In this document: positions 29,436 to 38,116 of the stretch, piece by piece | How positions within the stretch are numbered: position 1 is the stretch's first letter | Layout of the letters: the number at the start of each line of letters is the position of its first letter | Source: Falsiroseomonas selenitidurans | GTDB taxonomy: Bacteria; Pseudomonadota; Alphaproteobacteria; Acetobacterales; Acetobacteraceae | DNA length: 64,000 nucleotides | Direction of reading: 5' to 3' | Assembly: GCF_012103215.1 (NCBI RefSeq) | Contig: NZ_JAAVNE010000007.1 | Span: forward strand, 93,049 to 157,048 | The notes under the pieces: model-generated | The model's database searches: none | Seen by the model: the letters and a program-made list of their open reading frames with translations, nothing else | Told to the model about the DNA's origin: nothing | Position numbers and translations under genes: made by a program

Positions 29436-30626
29436 TCAGGCCGGGGTGGCCTGGCCCTCGATCAGCGCGGCATAGGTCTGGAACATCGTCTCCTCGCCGA
29501 AATCCAGCACGGCGCGGGACCGGTTGGCGGCGCCGATGGCGCGGCGGCGGCCCGGATCCTCCAGCAGCCCGGACAACGCCTGGGCATAGGCGGCATCGTC
29601 CAGCGGGGTGACGAAGGGCCCGTTCTCCCGCGTCACCATCTCCGCCACGTCGCCGACATCGGTGGCCGCCACCGCCAGGCCGGTGCCCATCGCCTCCAGC
29701 ACCGAGAAGGGCATCTGTTCGGTGTCGGAGGTCAGGGCAAACAGGTCGAAGCCGCGATAGGCGGCGGCCGGGTCCGGCACATGGCCGGCGAAGGTCACCT
29801 GCGCGGCGATGCCCAGATGCTGGGCCAGGGCTTCCAGCCGGCCGCGCTCCGGCCCATCGCCCACCAGCACCAGGTGGAAGCGGATGCGCCGCCGCGCCAC
29901 CAGCGCCGCGGCGCGCAGCAGGCGGTCCAGCGCCTTTTCCGGCCGCAACGCGGCGACGGTGCCGATCACCGGCGTGCCATCCGCCGGCGCCAGCACCGCC
30001 ACCGGCCCGTCCGGGCGGAAGCGGTTCAGGTCCAGCCCGTTGGGCACGTAGTGCAGCCGCGCCGGCGGCAGCCGCCAGGTGTCGCGCGCCATCCGCAGCA
30101 AGGTGAGGGAGGGCAGCACCACCGCGCTGCGGCCAAGTGCCACGCGGCGCGCCAGCACGCGGCGACGAAACTGCGCCTGCGCCTCCTCCGGCCCGAAGCC
30201 GTCCTCGATATGCAGGTGCCGCAGCCCGGGCAGGGCGCGCTGGGCGATCGCCCAGTCCATGCTGCCCCAATTGCCGGTCACCAGCGCATCCGGCTTCAGG
30301 TGGCGCAGCAGCGCCTGGATGCGCCAGAGCCGCCCGGGCAGGCCGCCGCCGCCGGCGGGCGGGTCCAGCAGTGTCAGCGGCACCTGCGGGCCGATCCGCT
30401 CCTCGCAGGCGGCGTTGCCGTCCAGCGCCACCACCACATGCCGCCAGCGGGCGCGGAAGCGGTTGGCGAGCGCGGCAAAGCGCACCTGCGCGCCGCCCAC
30501 GGCGAAGCTGGGGAACACATGCATCACCAGCGGCGCGAGGTTCTGCCGCTCCGCGCCGCGCGCCGTGATGGCGGGCGGCGCGGCGCGCGCGGCGAGATCG
30601 GCCGGCGGGGCCAGGCCGGCCCTCAT
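29436..30626 (-). CDS. Glycosyltransferase, family 4
   Basis: A 396-residue GT-B transferase. After a 30-residue non-conserved lead comes MHVFPSFAVGGAQVRFAAL, the acceptor-domain glycine motif. The donor domain has TVAALRPEKALDRLLRAAAL, LVLVGDGPERGRLEALAQ and the E-x7-E region FALTSDTEQMPFSVLEAMG. The start overlaps the preceding stop by four bases, so it is coupled to the upstream transferase. A second ATG at MHVF is possible. It is the last gene of a leftward run from 35473. Product linkage unknown; several similar transferases occur in exosortase A loci. Confidence 0.85.
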   Translation of the reverse strand: MRAGLAPPADLAARAAPPAITARGAERQNLAPLVMHVFPSFAVGGAQVRFAALANRFRARWRHVVVALDGNAACEERIGPQVPLTLLDPPAGGGGLPGRLWRIQALLRHLKPDALVTGNWGSMDWAIAQRALPGLRHLHIEDGFGPEEAQAQFRRRVLARRVALGRSAVVLPSLTLLRMARDTWRLPPARLHYVPNGLDLNRFRPDGPVAVLAPADGTPVIGTVAALRPEKALDRLLRAAALVARRRIRFHLVLVGDGPERGRLEALAQHLGIAAQVTFAGHVPDPAAAYRGFDLFALTSDTEQMPFSVLEAMGTGLAVAATDVGDVAEMVTRENGPFVTPLDDAAYAQALSGLLEDPGRRRAIGAANRSRAVLDFGEETMFQTYAALIEGQATPA

Positions 30627-31810
30627 GCCGCGGAGCCTGTGGCGAGCCCTGCGGCGCGGCCTTCCGGGCGGCGCGCCGCGCGCTCCGCCTCCGCGATCGC
30701 CACCACCCGGCGGGCATTGCCGGCCCAGGTCAGGTCACGGCGCAGCACCTCCGCCCGCGCTGCCGTGCCGAGCCGGGCGCGCAGCGCGCCATCCTGCGCC
30801 AGCCGCGCCACGGCGGCCCAGAAGCCGGCCGGGTCCGCCGGGTCGAACAGCAGGGCGGTCTCCCCCTGGTCCAGCACTTCCCGCAGATTGGGCTGGTCCG
30901 GCGCGACGATGGCGCGCGCGGCGGCCATGTACTCGAACACCTTCAGCGGCGAGGCGTAGGGCACCGCGGCCGGCTGCAGGGCGATGTCGAAGCCGGCGAC
31001 GAGGCGCGGCACCTCCTGGCGCGCCGCCAGCCCGGTGAAGTGCACGCGCTCGGCGATGCCGAGGTCGCGGGCCAGCTGCTCCAGCCCCGGCCGCGCCGGG
31101 CCGTCGCCGACGACGACCAGCGACAGCGGCGTGGCGCCGCGCCAGGCGGCGATGCCGTGCAGCGCCTTGTCCAGACCGTGCCAGTCCCGCACGAAGCCGA
31201 CGAAGCCCAGCACCAGCGGCCGGCCGGTCTCGGGCGGTGGCGGGGCAGGGTCCGGAAATTCGTCGGGGTGGATGCCGTTCGGCACCACGGTGATGCGCCC
31301 GGCGGGCACCCCGGCGGCGGCGATGCGCCCGGCCAGCACCGCGGTCACCGGCAGCACGCGGTCGGCACCGCGCCAGGCGAAGCGCTCGATCCAGGCGGAG
31401 AGCCGCGGCAGGCCAAGCCCGCCGAAGCGGGCGCGTTCCTCGGCCAGCGGGGCGTTCACCTCCAGCAGCAGCGGCACGCCGCGGGCGCGCGCCACCAGGC
31501 GGCCGGCCACGTGGTACAAATTGGCGCGTTCATAGATCACCTCCGGCCGGAACTGCCCGGCGGCGCGGTGCAGGCGCCAGGTGGCGGGCACCGCATAGGC
31601 GATCTCCGCCAGCGCCTGCGCCCATGCCGGCAGCAGTCGGCGCAGCCGCGCCAGGCCGCGGCTTTCGTCGCCCAGCGCCGCGGTGTCGTAGCCGGCGGGG
31701 CCGACCACCCGCACCACATGCCCGGCGGCGCGAAGCGCGTCCACCATGGCGTCCAGATGCACGCCCTGCCCATCGCGGGAGCGGATGCGGTGGCTGTAGA
31801 GAATCCTCAT
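30623..31810 (-). CDS. Glycosyltransferase, family 4
   Basis: A 395-residue GT-B transferase starting MRILYSHRIRSRDGQGVHLD, a form typical of WbuB/WcaI-like transferases. Donor-side motifs are GFVGFVRDWHGLDKALHG, LVVVGDGPARPGLEQLA and ALQPAAVPYASPLKVFEYMA, with the closing catalytic glutamate region. The ATG at 31810 overlaps the previous stop as ATGA; an ATG three codons further upstream is less likely. It is joined to the next transferase by another four-base overlap. Confidence 0.87.
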   Translation of the reverse strand: MRILYSHRIRSRDGQGVHLDAMVDALRAAGHVVRVVGPAGYDTAALGDESRGLARLRRLLPAWAQALAEIAYAVPATWRLHRAAGQFRPEVIYERANLYHVAGRLVARARGVPLLLEVNAPLAEERARFGGLGLPRLSAWIERFAWRGADRVLPVTAVLAGRIAAAGVPAGRITVVPNGIHPDEFPDPAPPPPETGRPLVLGFVGFVRDWHGLDKALHGIAAWRGATPLSLVVVGDGPARPGLEQLARDLGIAERVHFTGLAARQEVPRLVAGFDIALQPAAVPYASPLKVFEYMAAARAIVAPDQPNLREVLDQGETALLFDPADPAGFWAAVARLAQDGALRARLGTAARAEVLRRDLTWAGNARRVVAIAEAERAARRPEGRAAGLATGSAA

Positions 31811-32970
31811 CGGCGCCATCCCGCCAGGGTCTGGCGGGCGATGGCCAGCAGGCCCGCCGGGTGGCCGGAATGCGCCAGCACCAGGCCGATGCGCTGCCGG
31901 CGGGTGCCGACCCAGAGCTTCTTGTAGGCGTCGTCGCCCCGGCCGAAATCGAGTTCCTGCACGGCGTCCTCCTCGATCAGGTGGCGGATCATCATCGCGG
32001 TCAGCGCCGTGCCCGGGGATGCGGCGCGGCTGGCCTCGTCATGCGCCAGCTTCAGCAGCCAGGCGCGACGGCCGGAGACGATCCAGTACTGGGCGGCCAC
32101 CGCGGTGCCGTCCGGCAGCCGCAGCAGGCCGAGCCGCAGCAGGCCTTCGGCGGCGGCGGCGCGCATCAGCGCCGGATCGAAGCCGGGCGAGGGTTCCGCC
32201 GGCTTCCAGCTGCGCGCCAGCACGTCCAGGTAGCCGGCGATGCCGGCTTCCAGCGCCGGGCCGGGACGGCGCGGCATCTCGAAGCGGAAGTCGCGGCGGG
32301 CGCGATCCAGCTTGCGGCGGATGGTGGTGCGCAGCGCCGGCGGGCGGTCGGCCAGGTAGCCCTCCCAGCCGGCACCGGGGCGCAGCACCTCATGCCAATT
32401 GCCGAAATGGCGGTAGGGCAGCACCCGCAGCCCGGCGCGCTGCAGCCCGTCGCGCCAATCCGCCAGGCCCGGCGCATCCTCGGCCAGGGCTTCCAGGCGC
32501 ATGGGCGGGCGGAAGCGCCGTTGCGCGCCGAGGCTGGCGCCGGCGGTCTGCAGCGCCGTGGGCCCGGCCAGCAGCGCCGGCAACGGGCGCCAGGCCAGCG
32601 AATAGGGCGTGGTGAGGCTGGTCAGGCCGCGCGGGCCGCGCAGCAGCGGCAGCAGCGCGACCTGCGCCGCGCAGAGGCCCAGCAGCGGCACCGCGCCGGC
32701 CGGCACGGCGTGCGCCAGGGTGGTGTCGTACCACAGCCGGGTGGCGAACAGGTCGCCGGCGTCCGGCGGCAGCAGGAAGGCGTCGCACCAGCCCGGCAGG
32801 TGGCTGCCGCCGGGCGGCAGCAGGCGCAACGCCTCCCCGGCGGAGCGCCCCGGGCTTTGCAGCGGTGTCGCGCCGGCCGGCAGCACGACCCGGATATCCA
32901 GGCCGGGCAAGGTCAGCCGTGCCGGGCGCGCGGGCGTGCGCCCGATGCGGCGGAACGGCCGCCGCCGCAC
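31807..32970 (-). CDS. GNAT/FemAB-like acyltransferase (BcsL/CelD type)
   Basis: About 387 residues in the GNAT_6/FemAB-like group found in cellulose and exopolysaccharide clusters. Conserved parts are TTIRRKLDRARRDFRF, a DVLARSWKP segment, AQYWIVSGRRAWLLKLAHD and ELDFGRGDDAYKKLWVG, the usual C-terminal block. The start is doubtful: GTG 32970 is a guess, and the frame is open to a TTG at 33123. The only strong ribosome site (AGGAGAA before an ATG at 33017) is in another frame, which ends at 32913. A frameshift in the 5' end or a sequencing error may be present. It probably transfers an acyl or aminoacyl group to the polysaccharide. Confidence 0.75.
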   Translation of the reverse strand: MRRRPFRRIGRTPARPARLTLPGLDIRVVLPAGATPLQSPGRSAGEALRLLPPGGSHLPGWCDAFLLPPDAGDLFATRLWYDTTLAHAVPAGAVPLLGLCAAQVALLPLLRGPRGLTSLTTPYSLAWRPLPALLAGPTALQTAGASLGAQRRFRPPMRLEALAEDAPGLADWRDGLQRAGLRVLPYRHFGNWHEVLRPGAGWEGYLADRPPALRTTIRRKLDRARRDFRFEMPRRPGPALEAGIAGYLDVLARSWKPAEPSPGFDPALMRAAAAEGLLRLGLLRLPDGTAVAAQYWIVSGRRAWLLKLAHDEASRAASPGTALTAMMIRHLIEEDAVQELDFGRGDDAYKKLWVGTRRQRIGLVLAHSGHPAGLLAIARQTLAGWRR

Positions 32971-33217
32971 CCGGAGCGGGCGGCGAGGGGGTGCTGCTTC
33001 ACGGGGCGCAGGCGCATGCTCCGGTTCTCCTGGGGTGCGATGGGGTGGCGGGTGGCTTGGCGTGGCACGGTGCCGGAGCGACCGGACCGCGGCGCTGCCC
33101 CGCCCCGCGAAGTGCCAATGCAAGGAAGAGGCCAGGGTTTTTCACCACGGAAAACAAAAAGATACGCCCGACCCCGAGGGCGGGACGGCCCGCGCGTCAA
33201 TGATTCCGACAAACGCC

Positions 33218-35473
33218 TCATGCCGGCACGCGGTCTGGTCGCGCCGCCACTGGTGCCCCGGCTTCGGCCACGCCGCGCACGTCGCGCCAGCTGCCGCAGC
33301 GGCCGCCGACCTCCTCCCGGAAGAAGGCGTAGTAGTCGTCGAGCCAGCCCAGGAAGCGGTGCAGCTGCGCCGCATCCCGCACATAGGGCGTGTTGCCCGG
33401 CGCCAGGGACGGCGAGTGGTAGGTCAGCACGAAGGTGCGGTGGCCGGCGGCCAGCATGTGCCGCGTCAGCCGCTTGGCTTCGTCGATCGTCATGCCTTCC
33501 GGGCTCAGCCGGATGCGCTCCATCAGCCCGGCGCGGGCCAGGGCGCCGCCCAGGTGCAGGCGCTGGCCGGCAGGGCCGAAGGCCAGCGGTGCCAGCCGTT
33601 CAGCGCGCGTGCCGGCCAGCCGGCCGACCAGGGCGGCGGAGACCGGGATTTCCATCAGCCTGCGCGCCTGGTCCGCCCAATAGGGCCGGGCGGAGAAGAC
33701 CCAGTTGCCCGCCGCGCCGCCGGCCACGCCATGCGGCGGCCAATGCGGCGTCACGCTGCTGTCGGCCAGGTAGCCCAGCGCCTTCAGGATATCAGCCGTG
33801 CGCGGCCCGGCACCGAAGCGGCCGGTGCGGTAGATGCGCGGCATCTCGCCGAAGGCCTCCGCCAGCGCATCCGTCAGGCACCGCGCCTTGGCCAGTTCCA
33901 GGTCCACCGGCAGGTTGCCGGCGTAGCTGTTGCGTTCCGACAGCGCCTCCGTGAAGGGCGGCGTCACCCAGGGGTGCATCTGTGCGCCGATCTCGCAGGC
34001 GCCATCCGCCAGCCATTCGCGCAGCGGCGCCCGGCCGGCATCCTGCGAGGCCACCGGGTGGTCCACCAGGTACAGCGGCACCACGCCGTGGCGCTCGAAG
34101 ACCCGGTGCGCATGGCGCTGCGCGGCCATGGAGGTGACGTCCGGCGCATCGCGGCGGAACGGGCCGGACCAGTCGAAGGCTTCCTCCGCATCCACCATGG
34201 TGACGAGCAGCGGCTGCGCGTCCGGCGCCGGCGTGATCGGGACATGGAAGCGGCGATCGAGGACGGAGGCGGTGGCGCCGAGGCGCGTTTCCTCCGGCAG
34301 CGCCGGCTCCACCGGCGCGCCGTAGACCGCCAGGTAGCGCTGCGCGACGCCGCGCATGCCGAAGCGGGCGCGCGCCAGCTTGCGGCCTTCCGTGCCGAGC
34401 CGCGCGCGCGCCGCGGCATCGCCGGCCAGGCGGAGCACGGCGGCGACGTAGCCATCCGCGTCGTCGAACAGGTGGCCGGTCTCGTCCTCCCGCACGAAGC
34501 TGTCGTTCACGCCGGGCAGGCGCCGCACCACCACGGGCAGGCCATGCGCCATGGCTTCCGGCACCACGGTGCCGAAGCCCTCCAGGTGGGAGGCGAAGAC
34601 CAGCATGTCGGCGGCCTGGAAATAGGGGTGCGGGTCGCGCTGCTCCCCGGCCAGGATCACGTGGCGTTCCAGGCCGAGCTCGGCCACCGCGGCCTGGATC
34701 GCCGCCAGGTGGCCGGCTTCCAGCACCGGGCCGACCAGCACCAGCCGCGTGTCCGGATGCCGCGCCAGGATGCGCGGCAGGGCGCGCACCAGGAACAGCG
34801 GGTCCTTGCGGGCGCCGAGGCCGCCGACGAACAGCAGCACCAGCGCCGGGTCGCCCGCCGCCAGGCCCAGCGCGCGGCGCAGGGTCGCGCGCCCGTCCGG
34901 CACCGGCGTGGGGATGCTGACGCCGCACGGGATCAGGTGGCAGCGCGCCGGGTCGGCCATGGTGCGGGTCTCCGCGTCCAGTTTCGGGCTGATTCCGATG
35001 AAGGCGTCGAACAGTCGGAAGCCGCGCCGGGCGAGCGGCCGCAGGCTGGGCCGGTACTGGCCGACCAGCACCGGCAGGCTGTCGTCCAGCGTCGCGGACA
35101 GCACCAGGCGGCGTCGCGCCAGGCGGGTCAGCAGGTAGGTGGTGAAGTACCAGTCGGCATGGGTGCGGACATGCACCGTGTCGTAGCGATGCAGGCTCGC
35201 CGCGAACCACGCCGCCATCCGCAGGTGCAGTGCCAGCGCCCCCAGCGGCCGGTCGGCCAGGTAGATGACCCGCGCCAGTGTGGAACAGGCCGCCGGGTCC
35301 TGCGCCGGGCGGGGCGTGTGCGTCACCAGCAGGTCGTGCCCGACATCCGGCGCCAGTTCCTGCATCACCGCGCTGCTGCGTTCCAGGAACACGCCTTCGC
35401 CGGTGAAGGCCGGGCGGTAGTATTTCAGCACATGCAGCACCCGGCGGGGCCTGCGCACATCCGCGCGGGTCAT
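33218..35473 (-). CDS. Fusion of a family-4 glycosyltransferase and a WalW-type polysaccharide deacetylase-like domain
   Basis: A 751-residue two-domain protein. Residues 1-385 are a GT-B transferase (VLHVLKYYRPAFTGEGVFLE, LLFVGGLGARKDPLFLVRAL, VFASHLEGFGTVVPEAMAHG with the catalytic glutamate region). Residues 415-725 resemble WalW, a divergent NodB-like domain: LLVTMVDAEEAFDWSGPF holds the first metal-site aspartate pair, IGAQMHPWVTPP the histidine, and RIYRTGRFG the substrate-side arginine. The start at 35473 follows an AGGGGG site. It begins a leftward run of four genes and diverges from an acyltransferase gene 47 bp away. Coupling of sugar transfer to N-deacetylation in one protein is inferred. 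Confidence 0.82.
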   Translation of the reverse strand: MTRADVRRPRRVLHVLKYYRPAFTGEGVFLERSSAVMQELAPDVGHDLLVTHTPRPAQDPAACSTLARVIYLADRPLGALALHLRMAAWFAASLHRYDTVHVRTHADWYFTTYLLTRLARRRLVLSATLDDSLPVLVGQYRPSLRPLARRGFRLFDAFIGISPKLDAETRTMADPARCHLIPCGVSIPTPVPDGRATLRRALGLAAGDPALVLLFVGGLGARKDPLFLVRALPRILARHPDTRLVLVGPVLEAGHLAAIQAAVAELGLERHVILAGEQRDPHPYFQAADMLVFASHLEGFGTVVPEAMAHGLPVVVRRLPGVNDSFVREDETGHLFDDADGYVAAVLRLAGDAAARARLGTEGRKLARARFGMRGVAQRYLAVYGAPVEPALPEETRLGATASVLDRRFHVPITPAPDAQPLLVTMVDAEEAFDWSGPFRRDAPDVTSMAAQRHAHRVFERHGVVPLYLVDHPVASQDAGRAPLREWLADGACEIGAQMHPWVTPPFTEALSERNSYAGNLPVDLELAKARCLTDALAEAFGEMPRIYRTGRFGAGPRTADILKALGYLADSSVTPHWPPHGVAGGAAGNWVFSARPYWADQARRLMEIPVSAALVGRLAGTRAERLAPLAFGPAGQRLHLGGALARAGLMERIRLSPEGMTIDEAKRLTRHMLAAGHRTFVLTYHSPSLAPGNTPYVRDAAQLHRFLGWLDDYYAFFREEVGGRCGSWRDVRGVAEAGAPVAARPDRVPA

Positions 35474-35520
35474 GCCACGCCCCCTTGCGGCGCCAGCAGC
35501 CTTCGCGCTGCATGGTGGCA

Positions 35521-36564
35521 ATGAAGATCGACCTGATCCCGCGCCCGGACCTCGACCAACTCGGACTGGACTGGCGTGCGCTGGAGGCGCTTGTGCCGGA
35601 CCTGTCCTTCTTCCGCAGCTGGAGCTGGGTGGGCTGCCTGGCGGCGGAGCGCTTCGATGACGCGCTGCTGCTGCGCGCCGAGCGTGACGGGCAGGTGGTG
35701 GCGCTGGCGCTGTGCAACCGGCGGGGTGGGCGCCTGTGTCTGGGCGAGAGCGGCGATGCGGCGCGGGATGCGCCCTTCGTCGAACATAACGGCCCCCTGA
35801 TGCTGGATGAACCCGGGCTCTGTGCCGCGCTGCTGGCCCGCGCCGCCGCCGCGCCGGGCGTGCGGCGGCTGGTGCTCGGCGGCGTGACGCCGGCGGTGCG
35901 GGCGGCGGCGCCCGGCCTGGTGCTGCGCTGCCAGGAACGCCAGGCGCCCTGCATCGACCTGGAGGCGGTGCGCCGCGCCGGCGGCGACCACCTGGCGACG
36001 CTCAGCGCCAATGCCCGCCAGCAGATCCGCCGCTCGATGAAGCATTTTGGCGGGCAGGGTCCGGTGGCGCTGCACCGCGCGGCGACGGAGGCGGAGGCGC
36101 AGGCCATGCTGGCCCGGATGATCGCGCTGCACGAGGCAAGCTGGCACGCCCGCGGCCAGCCCGGGGCCTTCGCCACGCCATATCTGCGCCGCTTCCACGC
36201 GGCGCTGGTGGCACGCAGCCTGCCACGCGGGGAGCTGGACCTGCTGGAATTGCGGGCCGGCGCGGCGACGCTCGGCATCCTGTACAATTTCCGCCTGCGC
36301 GGCCGGGTCTCCGCCTACCAGAGCGGCTTCGCGCCGGGCGAGGGGGCGCAGGCGCGGCCGGGGCTGGTGGCCCATGCGCTGGCCGCCGCCCGCAGCCTGG
36401 CGCAGGGTGATGCCGCCTATGACTTCCTCGGCGGCGCCGACCGCTACAAGCGCAGCCTCTCGAATGCCGAGGGCAGCCTCTACTGGGCGGAGATGGTGCC
36501 CTCCCGCAGCCCGACCGGCCTGGCGCTGCGGCTGGCCCGGCGGCTGGGCCTCGCCCGGCTGTAG
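35521..36564 (+). CDS. GNAT/FemAB-like acyltransferase
   Basis: A 347-residue protein of the GNAT_6 group. Recognisable parts are the WSWVGCL start region, LSANARQQIRRSMKHF (the central basic helix), EASWHARGQPGAF and YDFLGGADRYKRSLS at the C-terminal core. It is the only rightward gene in the 29-53 kb region, in a 47-bp divergent arrangement with the transferase-deacetylase fusion, and it ends 5 bp before the stop of the convergent flippase. ATG 35521 is preferred; ATG 35512 is in frame. The acceptor is likely the same polysaccharide, but the acyl donor is unknown. Confidence 0.8.
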   Translation: MKIDLIPRPDLDQLGLDWRALEALVPDLSFFRSWSWVGCLAAERFDDALLLRAERDGQVVALALCNRRGGRLCLGESGDAARDAPFVEHNGPLMLDEPGLCAALLARAAAAPGVRRLVLGGVTPAVRAAAPGLVLRCQERQAPCIDLEAVRRAGGDHLATLSANARQQIRRSMKHFGGQGPVALHRAATEAEAQAMLARMIALHEASWHARGQPGAFATPYLRRFHAALVARSLPRGELDLLELRAGAATLGILYNFRLRGRVSAYQSGFAPGEGAQARPGLVAHALAAARSLAQGDAAYDFLGGADRYKRSLSNAEGSLYWAEMVPSRSPTGLALRLARRLGLARL

Positions 36565-36569
36565 CTGGC

Positions 36570-38114
36570 TCATCGGCTGGCTTCCGTCGCCTGGCGCAGC
36601 ACGGGCAGGCGGCGCAGCAGGGGAAGCCGGCCGAGCAGGCGCCACAGCAGGCCGAACAGGTCGCGCTCCGCGCCCGCCGGACGGCCCGAGACGGCCCAGA
36701 ACAGGGACAGCGCCGCCAGGTAGCCACCGGCGCCCAGCGCCATCGCCGCCAGCAGTGGCGCCACCGCCTGCCCCGCCGCGCCGGGCGGCGGCGCCCAGCC
36801 CAGGCCCGCCTGCCACAGCAGCAGCGCCATCAGCGCCGCCGCGGCGGCCGGCCGCCACAGCCGCGCCAGCAGCGGCGCCAGGCCCAGCCCGACCAGCCCC
36901 AGCCCGCGCAGCAGCAGCGCCACATGTTCCGCCAGCAGCGCCAGGCCGACGGCGATCGCCGCCCCCGGCAGCCCCATCGCCGGCACCAGCACCAGCAGCA
37001 GGCCGAGCCGCAGCACGCCCGCCGCGACCACGATGGCCACCAGGGTCGCCAGCCGCGCATGCGCGTTCAGCATCGCCGCGCTGACATTGCCGAAGGAGGT
37101 CAGGATGCCGGCCAGCCCCAGCACGGCCACCACCGGCACGGCTTCCAGCCAGGCCTGGCCGAAGCCCAGCGCCACCACCGGCCCGGCGACGGCGGAAATG
37201 CCGAGCCCCGCCGGCAGCGTCAGCAGCGCCAGCAGCGCCATGATGCGCAGGTAGTCCTCGGCCGGGGAGGCGCCCTCGCCCCGCCGGCTGGCGGCGAAGC
37301 CCGGCATGCAGGCGCGGCAGATCGGGTCGATCAGCTCCGTCGTCGGCAGCGTCGCCAGCTCCGCCCCCACGGCGTAGTGGCCGACCGGGGTGGTGCCCAT
37401 CAGCCGGCCGATCACCAGGCTCTCGGAACGGTCCTTGGCGGTGATCGCCAGGTTCAGCAGCCAGCTCCAGGCCGAGATGCCGGCCAGCTCGCGCCAGGCG
37501 GAGAGCGTCAGCCGCGGCCGCCAGGGATGCATGGCATAGCCCATGCCGAGGATGCCCAGCCGGTTGACGAAGATGCCGGCGACCAGCGCCCAGTGGCTGC
37601 GCACCAGGAAGGCCATGCCGATGGCCACGACGATGCTGGCGAAGCGCGGGTAGATGTACAGCGCGAATTCGCGCTCGAACTGCAGGTTGCGGCGGAAATC
37701 CGCCACGCCGATGGACGCCAGGCCGCTGATGGCAGCGGAGACGGCGAGTGCCAGCAGCACCGGCTCCAGCCGCGCATCGCCGAAGAATTCGGCCGCCGGC
37801 GCGGCGGCCAGCGCCACCAGGGCGCCGACCAGCAGCCCGCGCAGCAGGTTCAGCGTGAAGCCGGTGTCGTACAGGGCGCGGCTGGGCGACGGGGCGCGTA
37901 TGATCTGCTCCTCCACCCCGATCGCCAGGCAGATGTCGAGCGCGATGGCGAAGGTGGTGGCCAGGGCGATCAGGCCGAAATCCTCCGGCCCCAGCAGGCG
38001 TACCAGGATCAGCGTGTTGACCAGCCCGAGCAGGCGCGTGGCCAGGCGCCAGCCGACCACCCAGAAGGCGCCCCGGGCGGTGCGGGCCAGGATGCTCGGC
38101 GCGGGGTCCGCCAC
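36570..38114 (-). CDS. Wzx-type oligosaccharide flippase
   Basis: A 514-residue integral membrane protein of the polysaccharide transport (MOP/PST) family, with about twelve to fourteen hydrophobic helices from residue 15 onward. ARGAFWVVGWRLATRLLGLV and RLLGPEDFGLIALA match the first two helices of Wzx proteins. These flip undecaprenyl-linked repeat units across the inner membrane. It starts with GTG two bases after the asnB stop. The presence of this flippase together with an O-ligase-type protein points to a Wzx/Wzy-like assembly route. Confidence 0.87.
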   Translation of the reverse strand: MADPAPSILARTARGAFWVVGWRLATRLLGLVNTLILVRLLGPEDFGLIALATTFAIALDICLAIGVEEQIIRAPSPSRALYDTGFTLNLLRGLLVGALVALAAAPAAEFFGDARLEPVLLALAVSAAISGLASIGVADFRRNLQFEREFALYIYPRFASIVVAIGMAFLVRSHWALVAGIFVNRLGILGMGYAMHPWRPRLTLSAWRELAGISAWSWLLNLAITAKDRSESLVIGRLMGTTPVGHYAVGAELATLPTTELIDPICRACMPGFAASRRGEGASPAEDYLRIMALLALLTLPAGLGISAVAGPVVALGFGQAWLEAVPVVAVLGLAGILTSFGNVSAAMLNAHARLATLVAIVVAAGVLRLGLLLVLVPAMGLPGAAIAVGLALLAEHVALLLRGLGLVGLGLAPLLARLWRPAAAAALMALLLWQAGLGWAPPPGAAGQAVAPLLAAMALGAGGYLAALSLFWAVSGRPAGAERDLFGLLWRLLGRLPLLRRLPVLRQATEASR

Positions 38115-38116
38115 GG

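Noticed and set aside
29413..30717. 434-codon leftward frame over a glycosyltransferase
   Set aside because: It is low-complexity Arg/Ala/Gly in the shadow of the real GT4 frame 29436-30626.
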